A stretch of DNA of 64,000 bases from Flavobacterium magnum. GTDB lineage: Bacteria > Bacteroidota > Bacteroidia > Flavobacteriales > Flavobacteriaceae. The notes under the pieces are model-generated. The model did not search any database, was not told where the DNA came from, and worked only from the letters and a program-made list of their open reading frames with translations. The position numbers and the translations under genes were made by a program. Of the stretch, positions 8,807 to 18,879 are shown piece by piece (within the stretch, counting starts at the first letter, position 1; each line of letters opens with the position of its first letter). The stretch covers positions 496,001 through 560,000 of the forward strand of contig NZ_CP028811.1 in NCBI RefSeq assembly GCF_003055625.1. The letters run 5' to 3'.

Positions 8807-9331
8807 ATGCGTAAAGAAGATTGTTTCTATTTAGGTAAGATCGCGAAAAAATTCAGTTTCAAAGGGGAAGTCCTGGCGTATCTCGATACCGACGAACCCG
8901 GCTTATACGAAAATCTGGAATCAGTGTTTGTTGAAATAGACAAACATCTGGTTCCTTTTTTTATTGAGAGCAGTTCGCTGCACAAAAATGACTTCCTGCG
9001 CATCCGTTTCGAGGATGTGAAAACCGAGGAAGAAGCTGAGGAATTGCTCAACTGCGGCATTTATCTCCCGCTGCGCATGTTGCCCAAACTCACCGGTAAC
9101 AAGTTTTACTACCACGAAGTCATCGGCTTCGACATTGAAGACAAACGCCTCGGGATTTTCGGAAAGATTGTCGCCATCAATGACAGCTCCGCGCAGCCGC
9201 TTTTCGAAGTTTTAAACGGCGAGACCGAAATCCTTGTCCCGATGATTGACCAGTTTCTGGTTAAGGTAGACAGGGCGAATAAAAAAATCGTAATGGATTT
9301 ACCGGAAGGACTCGTCGAAATGTATCTTTAA
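8807..9331 (+). CDS. rimM: 16S rRNA processing protein RimM
   Basis: This 174-residue protein assists maturation of the 30S head by binding S19. The N-terminal beta-barrel domain starts with YLGKIAKKFSFKGEVLAYLDTD (consensus GKIxxxxGxKGExxV) and the PRC-barrel follows, with FYYHEVIGFDI and the terminal MDLPEGLVEMYL typical of RimM. Length fits the family (165-185). It is co-transcribed with rpsP. Repeat element A starts about 40 bases after the stop. Confidence 0.96.
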   Translation: MRKEDCFYLGKIAKKFSFKGEVLAYLDTDEPGLYENLESVFVEIDKHLVPFFIESSSLHKNDFLRIRFEDVKTEEEAEELLNCGIYLPLRMLPKLTGNKFYYHEVIGFDIEDKRLGIFGKIVAINDSSAQPLFEVLNGETEILVPMIDQFLVKVDRANKKIVMDLPEGLVEMYL

Positions 9332-9373
9332 TTTTTTTTCAGGAGCTATTTGCTTCGCCCGTTCGCTCTTTTT

Positions 9374-9461
9374 GGAGCTCGGGTCCCGCTATCCGTTACA
9401 ATCTTTTGTTTTCTAAAGAAAAAACAAAAGGATTTCCACTGCTATCGGGGCTAGGCGCTCC
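9374..9461 (-). repeat. Intergenic palindromic repeat, copy A
   Basis: This is one of five copies in the window. The outer arms GGAGC (9374-9378) and GCTCC (9457-9461) can pair. The inner stem is CTTTTGTTTTCT with AAAAAACAAAAG (9403-9430). Conserved flanks on the minus strand are AGCCCCGATAGCAGTGG, ATCCTTTTG and AAAAGATTGTAACGGATAGCGGG. It lies between rimM and trmN6, both on the plus strand. A second GGAGCT at 9342 suggests a small internal insertion or duplicated end. Confidence 0.8.
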
Positions 9462-9539
9462 GTTCAAATTCAGGATTCGTTGTCCTTATTCGAAGTTTGA
9501 ACAACGATCAACAAACTTTGAACTCCGAAATTTACCCGC

Positions 9540-10250
9540 ATGTTCCAATTCAAAAAATTTTCTATCCGGCAAGATAAAACCGCCATGAAAGTCGGCACCG
9601 ACGGCGTGTTGCTTGGCGCATGGGCTCCGATAGACAATGCCCCTTTTTCGATATTGGATATTGGTGCAGGAACCGGCCTGATCGCCCTGATGCTTGCGCA
9701 ACGCACCAATGCGGAACAGATCGAGGCCCTCGAAATCGACAGCGATGCGTTCGAGCAATGCGTAGAGAATTTCGAGAACTCCCAATGGAACGACCGCCTG
9801 TTCTGTTTCCATGCGTCACTGGACGGTTTCATGGAGGAAATCGAAGACGAGGAATATGACATCATCGTTTCCAATCCGCCTTTTTACAGCGAAAACGTCT
9901 CTTCAGGAGATGAAGCCCGCGACAAGGCCAGGCAGAACAATTCGCTTCCTTTTTCAGATTTGATCGAAGCGGCCGCCTTGTTACTTTCCGAAGACGGCAT
10001 TTTCTGCGTGATCATACCTTATAAGGAGGAGGAAAGTTTTACCGCTATGGCCGGCGCACAGGGTTTGTTCCCGAGTAAGATTACCCGCCTCAGGGGAACC
10101 CCGGAAACGGAAATCAAACGCAGCTTACTGGCCTTTACCCGCAATGAAGCTCCCGACTTCGCGACAGACGAGCTCATCATCGAAACGGCGCGCCATCAGT
10201 ACACTCCTGAATATATTGCACTCACCGGCGAATTTTATATTAAGATGTAA
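9540..10250 (+). CDS. trmN6: tRNA1(Val) adenine-37 N6-methyltransferase family protein
   Basis: The 236-residue protein is a class I SAM methyltransferase of the TrmN6/YfiC group. It starts FQFKKFSIRQDKTAMKVGTDG, the group's signature N-terminus, then has the SAM loop LDIGAGTGLIALML (about residue 39) and the catalytic NPPF motif (VSNPPFYS, about 112), which marks N6-adenine or amino methylation. In E. coli the enzyme methylates A37 of tRNA1(Val). It lies about 200 bases after rimM across a repeat element, so it is possibly a separate transcript. The substrate is inferred from family membership. Confidence 0.9.
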   Translation: MFQFKKFSIRQDKTAMKVGTDGVLLGAWAPIDNAPFSILDIGAGTGLIALMLAQRTNAEQIEALEIDSDAFEQCVENFENSQWNDRLFCFHASLDGFMEEIEDEEYDIIVSNPPFYSENVSSGDEARDKARQNNSLPFSDLIEAAALLLSEDGIFCVIIPYKEEESFTAMAGAQGLFPSKITRLRGTPETEIKRSLLAFTRNEAPDFATDELIIETARHQYTPEYIALTGEFYIKM

Positions 10251-10253
10251 TTT

Positions 10254-10285
10254 ATTGACATCAAAACAGTTATTGATTACTTTCG
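10254..10285 (+). promoter_or_regulatory. Promoter of the delta-60 repeat gene
   Basis: TTG at 10255-10257 and TACTTTCG at 10278-10285 are separated by 20 bases and match the -33/-7 layout of Bacteroidota promoters with one mismatch in the -7 box. Confidence 0.45.
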
Positions 10286-10303
10286 TAAAAAAAATTTTGC
10301 AAA

Positions 10304-12784
10304 ATGAAATATTTCTATCTTTTGCTGTTTTCAGGATTGCTGGTTTCAGCACAGGACAACAGCAACAACCAGCAATGGGGTAACAAGCCGTATAACAGCC
10401 TGAGCTTTACCGGGCCGCAGGGCAATTTGTCGGGAAACCTCGACAACAATCAGGTGTTTGCCATCGCCGAGCAGCCGGACGGAAAAATATTGATTGGGGG
10501 CGGTTTTTACAATTTCAACGAACTTGAAAGCCCGAAAGTGGTGCGTGTGAATCCGGACGGCACCGTAGATCCGACTTTCCTCTCCACCATTACCAAAGAA
10601 TATTTTACGCGGGTCACCAATATTTTGGTGCTGGCCGACGGAAGAATTGTCATTACGGGCCAGTTCGACGGGGGTATCGCCAGTTATCGCATCCTGGATA
10701 GCTACGGTCATGTCCTCGATCCCGGAAACCTCATCTCCGGTAATCTCTGCAATGCGGCACTGCTGCAGGCCGATGGGAAAATCCTGCTTTCCGGTGAGCA
10801 CAATCAAAATGGATACATCACCAAGGGCATCACCAGGCTCAATAATGACGGGACGCTTGACACCACGTTCCCGACAGTGGGCCAGAACGTAGGCTCGGTG
10901 CAGGCTTATCAGATCAGGGGTTTTGCACAGCAGTCTGATGGGAAGGTGATTGTAGTCGGGGAATTTTCAGGATACCGCGGGGCCATCGTAAAAAACATGT
11001 TCCGGATGAATACAGACGGCACCCTCGACACCACTTTCAACAACCAAAGCAACATTAACGACGAGATTCATTGTGTGAAAGTATTGCCCGACGACAGCAT
11101 CCTTATCGGGGGCGACTTTTACGAATTCGGCGGAGTCACGCGCAATCATTTCGCAAAATTACATCCCGATGGCACGCTCGACACCGGCTTTCCCGTAGAC
11201 AATACCATTTATCCGGTCAACAGCATCGATGTCCAGCCTGACGGCAAGATCCTCCTCGCCACCGATTATTCCCCTAACAACACCGGTTTTTCAACCAGGC
11301 TCAATCCGGATGGCAGCGTCGATACGTCTTTTTTCAAAAATTCGCTTGTCGACGGGGATGCTAACATTGTACACGTGCTCAGCAATGGCAGGATTATCTT
11401 CGGCGGGGATTTTAAAACCTTCCAGGGCGCGCCAAGGAAATATCTGGTTGCCGTTTCAGAAAATGGCATTCTTGACGCGGCATTCAATCCTTGTACCGGC
11501 GCCAATGACGAAATCAGGAAAATGGTCAAACTGCCCGATGGGAAAATACTGATTGCCGGGAAATTCGAAGAATTCAACGGCACCACGCATTTCGGCGTCG
11601 CGAGGATTCTGGCCGATGGCTCAGTCGACCCCAGCTTCGATTGCGGCACGGCATTCCTTAATGGCACTGTAAATGACCTCGCCATTTCTGGTGATGGTAA
11701 AATCATCGTAGGTGGAATTTTCTCGAATGTACTCAACTCAGGTCTTAACGGGGTTGTCCGGCTTCACCCTGATGGCACACTCGACACCAGCTTTCAGGCA
11801 CCACTTGCCAGCGGCCAGTATGCGACCCATATAGCAATACAGGCTGACGGAAAGGTTTTGCTGTCCGGAGAAATATACCTCGGCCTGAGTGCCTACTACC
11901 GGTTAAATCCTGATGGCAGCCATGATGCCGCTTTCGATCCGAATCTGAGTCCTTATAATACGTATTCAATTACCGTGCAACCGGACCAGAAGATTATTTA
12001 TACGGGAAGCTTCAGCTATGGAACCGGAGAAAGCAAACATGGCGTTGCGCGTGTCAATCCCGATGGGTCGATTGATACCGGGTTCAACGTTACCAGCGGG
12101 GCAAACGGGAATGTATACGCCGCCAGCTTGTATCCAAATGGCAAAATACTCTTCGGCGGAACTTCAACAAACTATAACAATACCACCGTGGGATGCGTAT
12201 TTCGGGTCAATGCAAACGGATCGCTTGACAACACGTTTGTGAACCAGACGGCCTATGCACCGGTCCATTCGATCACGCAACAATCGGATGGTAAAATTAT
12301 CATTACCGGAGCGTTTTCTGCTGTAAACGGACATCCGTCAAAAAAGGTAGCCCGGCTGCATGCCAACGGAAGTGTCGACACCCAGTTTCTAACCACAAGC
12401 GCCAATGGTTTTTATGCCGCCTCTTCATTGCTGGATGACGACGGGGAACTGATCGTAGCCGGAGATTTTACGGAATACAACGGCGTACATCGCGGTCGCA
12501 TCAACAGGGTAAACATGAGTACACTGGAAACCGGAGCCGAAGTCCCTGGGTTGGATGAAAAGATTTCAGTTTATCCGAATCCGGCCAATGCGACGGTAAC
12601 AGTAAGTTCTTCGTCGGCCATCGAAGCGATTTCACTGTATGACATAAAGGGTGTCCTGCTGAAGCAATTTGAGGCATACGGTTTCGAGGCCACAATCGAC
12701 ATCAGTGCCTATGAAGCGTCGGTGTATGTCCTGAAAATAAAATCGGGTCACGGACTCAGTTCGCGCAAAATTGTCAAGTTATAG
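10304..12784 (+). CDS. Secreted delta-60 repeat protein with T9SS type A sorting domain
   Basis: The 826-residue protein begins with a signal peptide (MKYFYLLLFSGLLVSAQ) and consists of 14 delta-60-type repeats of 50-60 residues; each has a DGKILIGGxF-like strand pair and ends with a variant of LxPDGTLDTTF. The repeats probably form a beta-propeller-like surface domain. The C-terminal about 75 residues, starting ISVYPNPANATVTV and ending SSRKIVKL, are a T9SS type A sorting domain, which directs transport across the outer membrane and surface attachment or release. There are no enzymatic motifs; binding or adhesion is the likeliest role. The gene stands alone with its own promoter. Confidence 0.93.
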   Translation: MKYFYLLLFSGLLVSAQDNSNNQQWGNKPYNSLSFTGPQGNLSGNLDNNQVFAIAEQPDGKILIGGGFYNFNELESPKVVRVNPDGTVDPTFLSTITKEYFTRVTNILVLADGRIVITGQFDGGIASYRILDSYGHVLDPGNLISGNLCNAALLQADGKILLSGEHNQNGYITKGITRLNNDGTLDTTFPTVGQNVGSVQAYQIRGFAQQSDGKVIVVGEFSGYRGAIVKNMFRMNTDGTLDTTFNNQSNINDEIHCVKVLPDDSILIGGDFYEFGGVTRNHFAKLHPDGTLDTGFPVDNTIYPVNSIDVQPDGKILLATDYSPNNTGFSTRLNPDGSVDTSFFKNSLVDGDANIVHVLSNGRIIFGGDFKTFQGAPRKYLVAVSENGILDAAFNPCTGANDEIRKMVKLPDGKILIAGKFEEFNGTTHFGVARILADGSVDPSFDCGTAFLNGTVNDLAISGDGKIIVGGIFSNVLNSGLNGVVRLHPDGTLDTSFQAPLASGQYATHIAIQADGKVLLSGEIYLGLSAYYRLNPDGSHDAAFDPNLSPYNTYSITVQPDQKIIYTGSFSYGTGESKHGVARVNPDGSIDTGFNVTSGANGNVYAASLYPNGKILFGGTSTNYNNTTVGCVFRVNANGSLDNTFVNQTAYAPVHSITQQSDGKIIITGAFSAVNGHPSKKVARLHANGSVDTQFLTTSANGFYAASSLLDDDGELIVAGDFTEYNGVHRGRINRVNMSTLETGAEVPGLDEKISVYPNPANATVTVSSSSAIEAISLYDIKGVLLKQFEAYGFEATIDISAYEASVYVLKIKSGHGLSSRKIVKL

Positions 12785-12879
12785 GGATTTTTCAAGCGGC
12801 TGTGCCGTCATGAGGTTTATTTTATCAAATTCGGAATAAATTATACCAAAAATCGGATGTATCGTTAAACTTCTTTCTG

Positions 12880-12887
12880 TAAATTTG
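12880..12887 (+). promoter_or_regulatory. -7 promoter element of the acyl-CoA dehydrogenase gene
   Basis: TAAATTTG matches TAnnTTTG, 26 bases before the ATG at 12914. Confidence 0.5.
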
Positions 12888-12913
12888 CCACCATCAAACA
12901 AAAAAACGCCTGT

Positions 12914-14092
12914 ATGAAACCAGATTTATTCCAATCACCGGATTACTATTTGTTAGACGAATTACTGACTGACGAACATAAATTGGTGCGCGATGCAGCC
13001 CGCGAGTGGGTAAAACGTGAAGTTTCCCCAATCATCGAGGACTACGCGCAAAAAGCCGAATTTCCGAGCCAAATCATCAAAGGCCTTGCCGATATCGGCG
13101 CATTCGGACCTTACATCCCTGAGGAATATGGGGGCGCAGGACTGGACCAGATTTCCTACGGACTGATCATGCAGGAGATTGAAAGGGGCGATTCAGGGGT
13201 GCGTTCCACCGCTTCCGTGCAATCGTCACTCGTAATGTACCCGATCTGGAAATACGGAAATGAAGAACAACGCAAAAAATATTTACCAAAATTAGCTTCC
13301 GGGGAATTCATGGGCTGTTTCGGGCTTACGGAACCCGATCACGGCTCAAATCCCGGCGGCATGATCACCAATTTTAAGGATATGGGGGACCATTATCTCT
13401 TGAATGGCGCCAAAATGTGGATTTCGAATGCTCCGTTTGCAGACATCGCGGTAGTTTGGGCCAAAGACGAAACCGGACGCATCCACGGATTAATCGTAGA
13501 ACGCGGCATGGAAGGTTTCTCAACTCCTGAGACCCATAACAAATGGTCGCTTCGTGCGTCGGCGACGGGCGAACTGATTTTCGACAATGTCAAAGTCCCT
13601 AAAGAAAATTTACTGCCGAATAAATCCGGATTGGGTGCGCCGCTGGGCTGTCTTGACTCCGCGCGTTACGGCATCGCATGGGGCGCTATCGGTGCAGCAA
13701 TGGATTGCTATGATACGGCCCTGCGTTACGCAAAAGAGCGTATTCAATTCGACAAGCCGATTGCAGGAACCCAATTGCAGCAGAAAAAACTGGCTGAGAT
13801 GATTACTGAAATTACCAAGGCACAATTACTGACATGGAGGCTCGGCGTCCTGAGAAATGAAGGCCGCGCAACATCGGCACAGATCTCGATGGCGAAAAGA
13901 AACAATGTAAACATGGCGATTGAAATTGCCCGTGAAGCAAGGCAAATCCTGGGCGGAATGGGAATCACCGGAGAATATTCCATCATGCGCCACATGATGA
14001 ATTTAGAATCGGTAATCACCTATGAAGGGACACACGACATCCACCTGCTGATTACCGGTATGGATATCACCGGAATCGCAGCGTTTAAATAA
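12914..14092 (+). CDS. Acyl-CoA dehydrogenase, glutaryl-CoA dehydrogenase type
   Basis: The 392-residue flavoprotein has the three-domain acyl-CoA dehydrogenase fold. The segment RSTASVQSSLVMYPIWKYG and the downstream GCFGLTEPDHGSNP match glutaryl-CoA dehydrogenases, including the Arg and Ser that contact the glutaryl carboxylate. The catalytic base is E371 in YEGTHDIH near the C-terminus. Glutaryl-CoA dehydrogenase oxidizes and decarboxylates glutaryl-CoA to crotonyl-CoA in lysine and tryptophan breakdown, passing electrons to ETF. No other genes of that pathway are nearby. It is monocistronic, with a promoter element and a strong terminator. Substrate assignment rests on motif similarity. 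Confidence 0.92.
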   Translation: MKPDLFQSPDYYLLDELLTDEHKLVRDAAREWVKREVSPIIEDYAQKAEFPSQIIKGLADIGAFGPYIPEEYGGAGLDQISYGLIMQEIERGDSGVRSTASVQSSLVMYPIWKYGNEEQRKKYLPKLASGEFMGCFGLTEPDHGSNPGGMITNFKDMGDHYLLNGAKMWISNAPFADIAVVWAKDETGRIHGLIVERGMEGFSTPETHNKWSLRASATGELIFDNVKVPKENLLPNKSGLGAPLGCLDSARYGIAWGAIGAAMDCYDTALRYAKERIQFDKPIAGTQLQQKKLAEMITEITKAQLLTWRLGVLRNEGRATSAQISMAKRNNVNMAIEIAREARQILGGMGITGEYSIMRHMMNLESVITYEGTHDIHLLITGMDITGIAAFK

Positions 14093-14112
14093 GAAAACGA
14101 ATTATTACAATA

Positions 14113-14143
14113 AAAAGCTTCCTTCTTTGGGAGCTTTTTTTGT
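14113..14143 (+). terminator. Rho-independent terminator after the acyl-CoA dehydrogenase gene
   Basis: AAAAAGCTTCC and GGGAGCTTTTT pair over 11 bp (one G-T) around a 6-base loop, followed by more T. Confidence 0.85.
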
Positions 14144-14360
14144 GCTGTGCCACATTGAGCTTACCGCCTATCGGCAAACAACCGAAAGCTTAACAATTTT
14201 TACGGATTTTGCGTATTGGAATAATTTCAGGATTTTGTAGGGAAGACGCCCATAATCCCCTTCCCTGAAGTAAAAATACCAATTCCCGACAACATGGTTT
14301 TACACAAAAACCACACTTTTTCTTAAAGTTTTGTTTACCGCCTGCACCCGCGCAGCACCG

Positions 14361-15380
14361 TTATTTTTTGGATTTCCATATAAATCCGTCGAGGATGTAA
14401 TGGGTAAACTGGGGTACGGTGAGCAATGGCACCAACAGGAACGCGTATTTCCCCAAACCTGGAGAAGCCGGCGAATACTGTTCGTTCCAAACGAGTATTT
14501 CCCAAAGGTATTCTTCTGAAAAAGCGATTAGCAGCAGAATTCCGATGTAGATAAAAACACCTCGGAACGCCTTAAGAAACTGCAAACCGCCCAATTGAGG
14601 TTCAGGCTTTTCATTAATTTCCTTTAGGTAAACCAGTGCCATGTACGGAATGCCATGGGATACGACATTAAGCATAGTAAAAATCAGGTCGTCATTGAAG
14701 TATACGATTCCGAAATACCACGATAATGCTGTCCCTGTGATGATGGTATTTTTGGGGATGTTAAAATATTTTTCAGTAACATACTTGTGTAAGGTCCGCA
14801 ACGCATAAAATCCCATTACTGCAAAGTAAATCCATTGCAACACATTCAGCAATAATGCGTTTTCAAAAGTAAAAAAATCACCTTCGGTAAACCAGATGAA
14901 TTCTCTACGCGGCGACAGGAACCAAAACAGCATCGGATATCCGGTTGCAGCATAGATAGTCAGGTTGTCAATAAAAATACTTCCCGGCGTCTTGCGTTCC
15001 TTTCGCGAATACAGCCGCATAAAACCATATTGCTGCCTGATGAAATGAAACACCGCCACGTACGCCAAAACCCGCCAGAATACTGCACTCCCCAATGCAA
15101 AAAGGACCAGCCCGGTTATAAAACAGATAAAGGGAAGCAAAATCAGCATCTTTCTTTGCTTTTGAAATTCCTCCTTTACCAAATAAGTTTTAAAAAGGGT
15201 GGCATAAACATGCGCCACATCTATGAAAACAATCAGGAATAACCAGGTGTAAAAGGAATATTGTTCCTGCAATACTTCCAGTTGTTTCTGAAAAATGAAT
15301 ACGATAGCCAACACCACAAATGATGGCGCCAGAATAAAAACACTATCTGTTTTCGCTTTATGAATCCAGGGTTGCTGCAT
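14361..15380 (-). CDS. Multi-pass membrane protein, last gene of the polyamine operon
   Basis: The 339-residue protein has about eight to nine predicted membrane helices and no recognizable catalytic domain. Polar motifs within or beside helices are notable: FIDVAHVYATLFKTY, HFIRQQYGFMRLYSR and HGIPYMALVYLKE, all with His or acidic residues that could bind a ligand or metal. I do not recognize the family with confidence. Its ATG lies inside the end of the preceding FAD oxidoreductase gene (23-bp overlap), so translation is probably coupled and the two proteins may work together. The C-terminus FTHYILDGFIWKSKK is positively charged. A transporter or a membrane enzyme acting on the product of the operon is possible; nothing in the sequence decides. 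Confidence 0.9.
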   Translation of the reverse strand: MQQPWIHKAKTDSVFILAPSFVVLAIVFIFQKQLEVLQEQYSFYTWLFLIVFIDVAHVYATLFKTYLVKEEFQKQRKMLILLPFICFITGLVLFALGSAVFWRVLAYVAVFHFIRQQYGFMRLYSRKERKTPGSIFIDNLTIYAATGYPMLFWFLSPRREFIWFTEGDFFTFENALLLNVLQWIYFAVMGFYALRTLHKYVTEKYFNIPKNTIITGTALSWYFGIVYFNDDLIFTMLNVVSHGIPYMALVYLKEINEKPEPQLGGLQFLKAFRGVFIYIGILLLIAFSEEYLWEILVWNEQYSPASPGLGKYAFLLVPLLTVPQFTHYILDGFIWKSKK

Positions 15381-16954
15381 GCGTCATTTGATTTACGACG
15401 TTAATTCCCTGATGGAAAGCCTCTTCGAAAATAGAAATCCCGGACAAATCGCTGTGGGCAAAAAAGACCCTGTTGCCAATCGGCTTGGCGGCCTGCGCTT
15501 TGGCATCACCAAAAATAAAACCCGGGATTGGACTGATCATGCCATGCCCAAGCAGGTGAATATCAATATGCTCGGTTTGATCTTCGATATCCGGATGGGC
15601 TATCTTTAGATCATCAAACACAAGTTTTTTCCATTTTTCGTTTGTTCCGGAATAGACTTCTTTCCGCAGTTTTCTTAAATCAGGGCCGGAAAAGCAATAA
15701 TAATAGGTAATAACCTTTCTAACTTCGGTTTGTGCCAGTGACTGGTGCTGGTCGTACACATAACCCAATCCTTTCGAACCATGAATGACATTATCCCAAC
15801 TCAGGGGATGACTTTGGTTGTCGACAAGGTCGCGAACCGTAAGTGTCGCCAACAGCCATGGGGCATAATGAAATTTCGATGCCAGTGGTTTCCTTCCCTC
15901 AAACAAATATTGGTTGACAAATTGCGGTGAAGCCATCAGGACTTTTTCCGCTACAACCAAAATCGACTTCTTTCCAACATTGTCGAATGCTTTTACCGCT
16001 ACCGCATCGCCGGCAATCTTTACATCATAAACCAAATGACCCGGAAGATTCTTTCCCTGAACATACTTTTTCAAATGATTTGCGAGACGCGCATTCCCTT
16101 CAGGCCAGGTCAGTACATTTTCTTTCTTATCCGAAGTGGAATCGTGCTTCCGCCCGGCAAAATAATGAATACCTGCCCAGGCGGAAACATAGTCAATTCC
16201 CAATCCGAAATCATCGCGACAGCAATAATCGATGTAGCTGTGAAGGGTTTCTGAAACCAATCGGTTTTGCAGTAACCATTCTTTCATCGAAATCTTGTCG
16301 AAATCACGGATGACCGCGTCTGAAGAAGACATTTGAATCGGGATATCAAACAGAAATTTAGCATCGGTTCCTTTTGCCGACATATACCCGTCCATTTTTT
16401 TAAAGAAAGTATCGAAATCATTATGCTCTGCCTGATTTAGGTTTTTGGGTACAAGACCTTCCTGCCAGGAGTTGTTGTAAAACAGTCTTTCCTGTGGGGA
16501 GAACGTCAACTGGGTCTCATCGAAAACCGGTAAACCTGCAGTATCATAGCCTGTAATTATGTTTTCTTCCTCGAGAAACTGCAGTAGTTTTTTGTCGTTG
16601 AAGTTGGGCAATGGGAGATAATGTGCACCCAATGGAAATTTTGAGTATTTGTTTTCCCCATTTGAAGCATTTCCGCCCAAATGATGCTCAAGTTCCAGCA
16701 GCAGGAAGTCGTCAATTCCGTTTTTTCTGAACTGTCTTGCTGCGCTGAGTCCCGTGACCCCTCCACCCACAATAAGGTATTTGATTGCTATTTTTTCTAC
16801 GGGTTCCGGGAAGTCTTTTATCCATAGCCGATGCCCTAATATATGGTTGGTCCCGGAAATCCGGAGTATAAGCTTTACGGCTTCATTTTTGCAGTATTGA
16901 AGCATCGGAAGCATCGCGGCAACCAGTCCTAAGTTCCTAATGAACCGTCGACGG

Positions 16955-16977
<23 letters not shown>
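15358..16977 (-). CDS. Tat-signal FAD-dependent oxidoreductase (amine-oxidase-like)
   Basis: The 539-residue protein starts with a twin-arginine signal: SRRRFIRN at residues 8-15, then a hydrophobic stretch to C29, so it is probably folded with FAD in the cytoplasm and exported. The dinucleotide-binding motif is YLIVGGGVTGLSAARQ with glycines 71-76, followed by ELEHHLGGNAS; the C-terminal SGISIFEEAFHQGINVV resembles the second FAD contact of the amine oxidase/phytoene desaturase fold. ATG 16977 is chosen over TTG 16980. The gene overlaps the end of speE by 23 bp. Oxidation of a polyamine or a polyamine-derived product at the membrane is a reasonable inference, not shown. A lipobox at C29 is weak (Tyr at -1). 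Confidence 0.92.
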
Positions 16978-18464
<1,487 letters not shown>

Positions 18465-18472
<8 letters not shown>

Positions 18473-18677
18473 GAATGGCAGCGCTGATGATCATTGAAAT
18501 ACCGATGATAAATGCCGCAAAAACTATTGCGATTGCAGTATTGTTCTTCTCGACGATTTCTTTCCACGTATTTTCAGGCGTGATTTTTTCGATGATGGCA
18601 TACGTAATGAACAGGATAATGATGCCTATTACTGAAAATACGACGGAATTCAACAGTGGTTTAATTAGGTTTTCCAT
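18465..18677 (-). CDS. DUF350 (YjfL-like) small membrane protein
   Basis: The 70-residue protein has two predicted membrane helices (about 12-30 and 47-68) separated by a polar loop rich in Lys and Glu (EKITPENTWKEIVEKNN), the layout of DUF350/YjfL. The second helix has small-residue repeats (AAFIIGISMIISAAIHG) suited to packing. DUF350 members, usually with one or two copies of this hairpin, recur beside DUF4178 and spermidine-synthase-like genes and, in other bacteria, beside PspA-type envelope-stress genes. The function is unknown. The stop overlaps the speE start by 8 bp. Confidence 0.85.
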
Positions 18678-18692
18678 AAAAGCTGATTTTGG

Positions 18693-18878
18693 TTATTTGT
18701 GATAATAATGATATGTTGAAATGCGACTGCCATTTTGATTCGCCCTGTACTTTTCTGTGCTTTGGCAATCACACATGCGGTTGCCGGTGTAGGAAAAGTA
18801 AAGAAACAATCCGTAGAAAAAAGTGCTGATGACAATGGCCGGAATATTCTGCTTTAAAAAATTGATGATTCTATCCAT
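18693..18878 (-). CDS. Small single-pass membrane protein in the polyamine operon
   Basis: This 61-residue ORF starts one base after the DUF4178 stop and ends 15 bases before the DUF350 start, so it fills its slot in the operon exactly. It has one membrane helix (about 11-30) followed by a cytoplasmic or periplasmic tail with a Cys pair (MCDC, C36 and C38) and a His/Tyr-rich end (STYHYYHK). No family is recognized. Its tight spacing argues for a real gene, although its length leaves some doubt. Confidence 0.7.
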   Translation of the reverse strand: MDRIINFLKQNIPAIVISTFFYGLFLYFSYTGNRMCDCQSTEKYRANQNGSRISTYHYYHK

Positions 18879-18879
18879 G

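Noticed and set aside
10304..12784. Tandem DNA repeat or CRISPR-like array in the delta-60 gene
   Set aside because: The periodicity is at protein level (about 50-60 residues) with diverged bases and no spacer pattern, so it is a repeat protein and not an array.
14144..14360. Small RNA or gene between the dehydrogenase terminator and the polyamine operon
   Set aside because: No ORF with a plausible start or structure beyond weak pairing is visible; nothing is supported.
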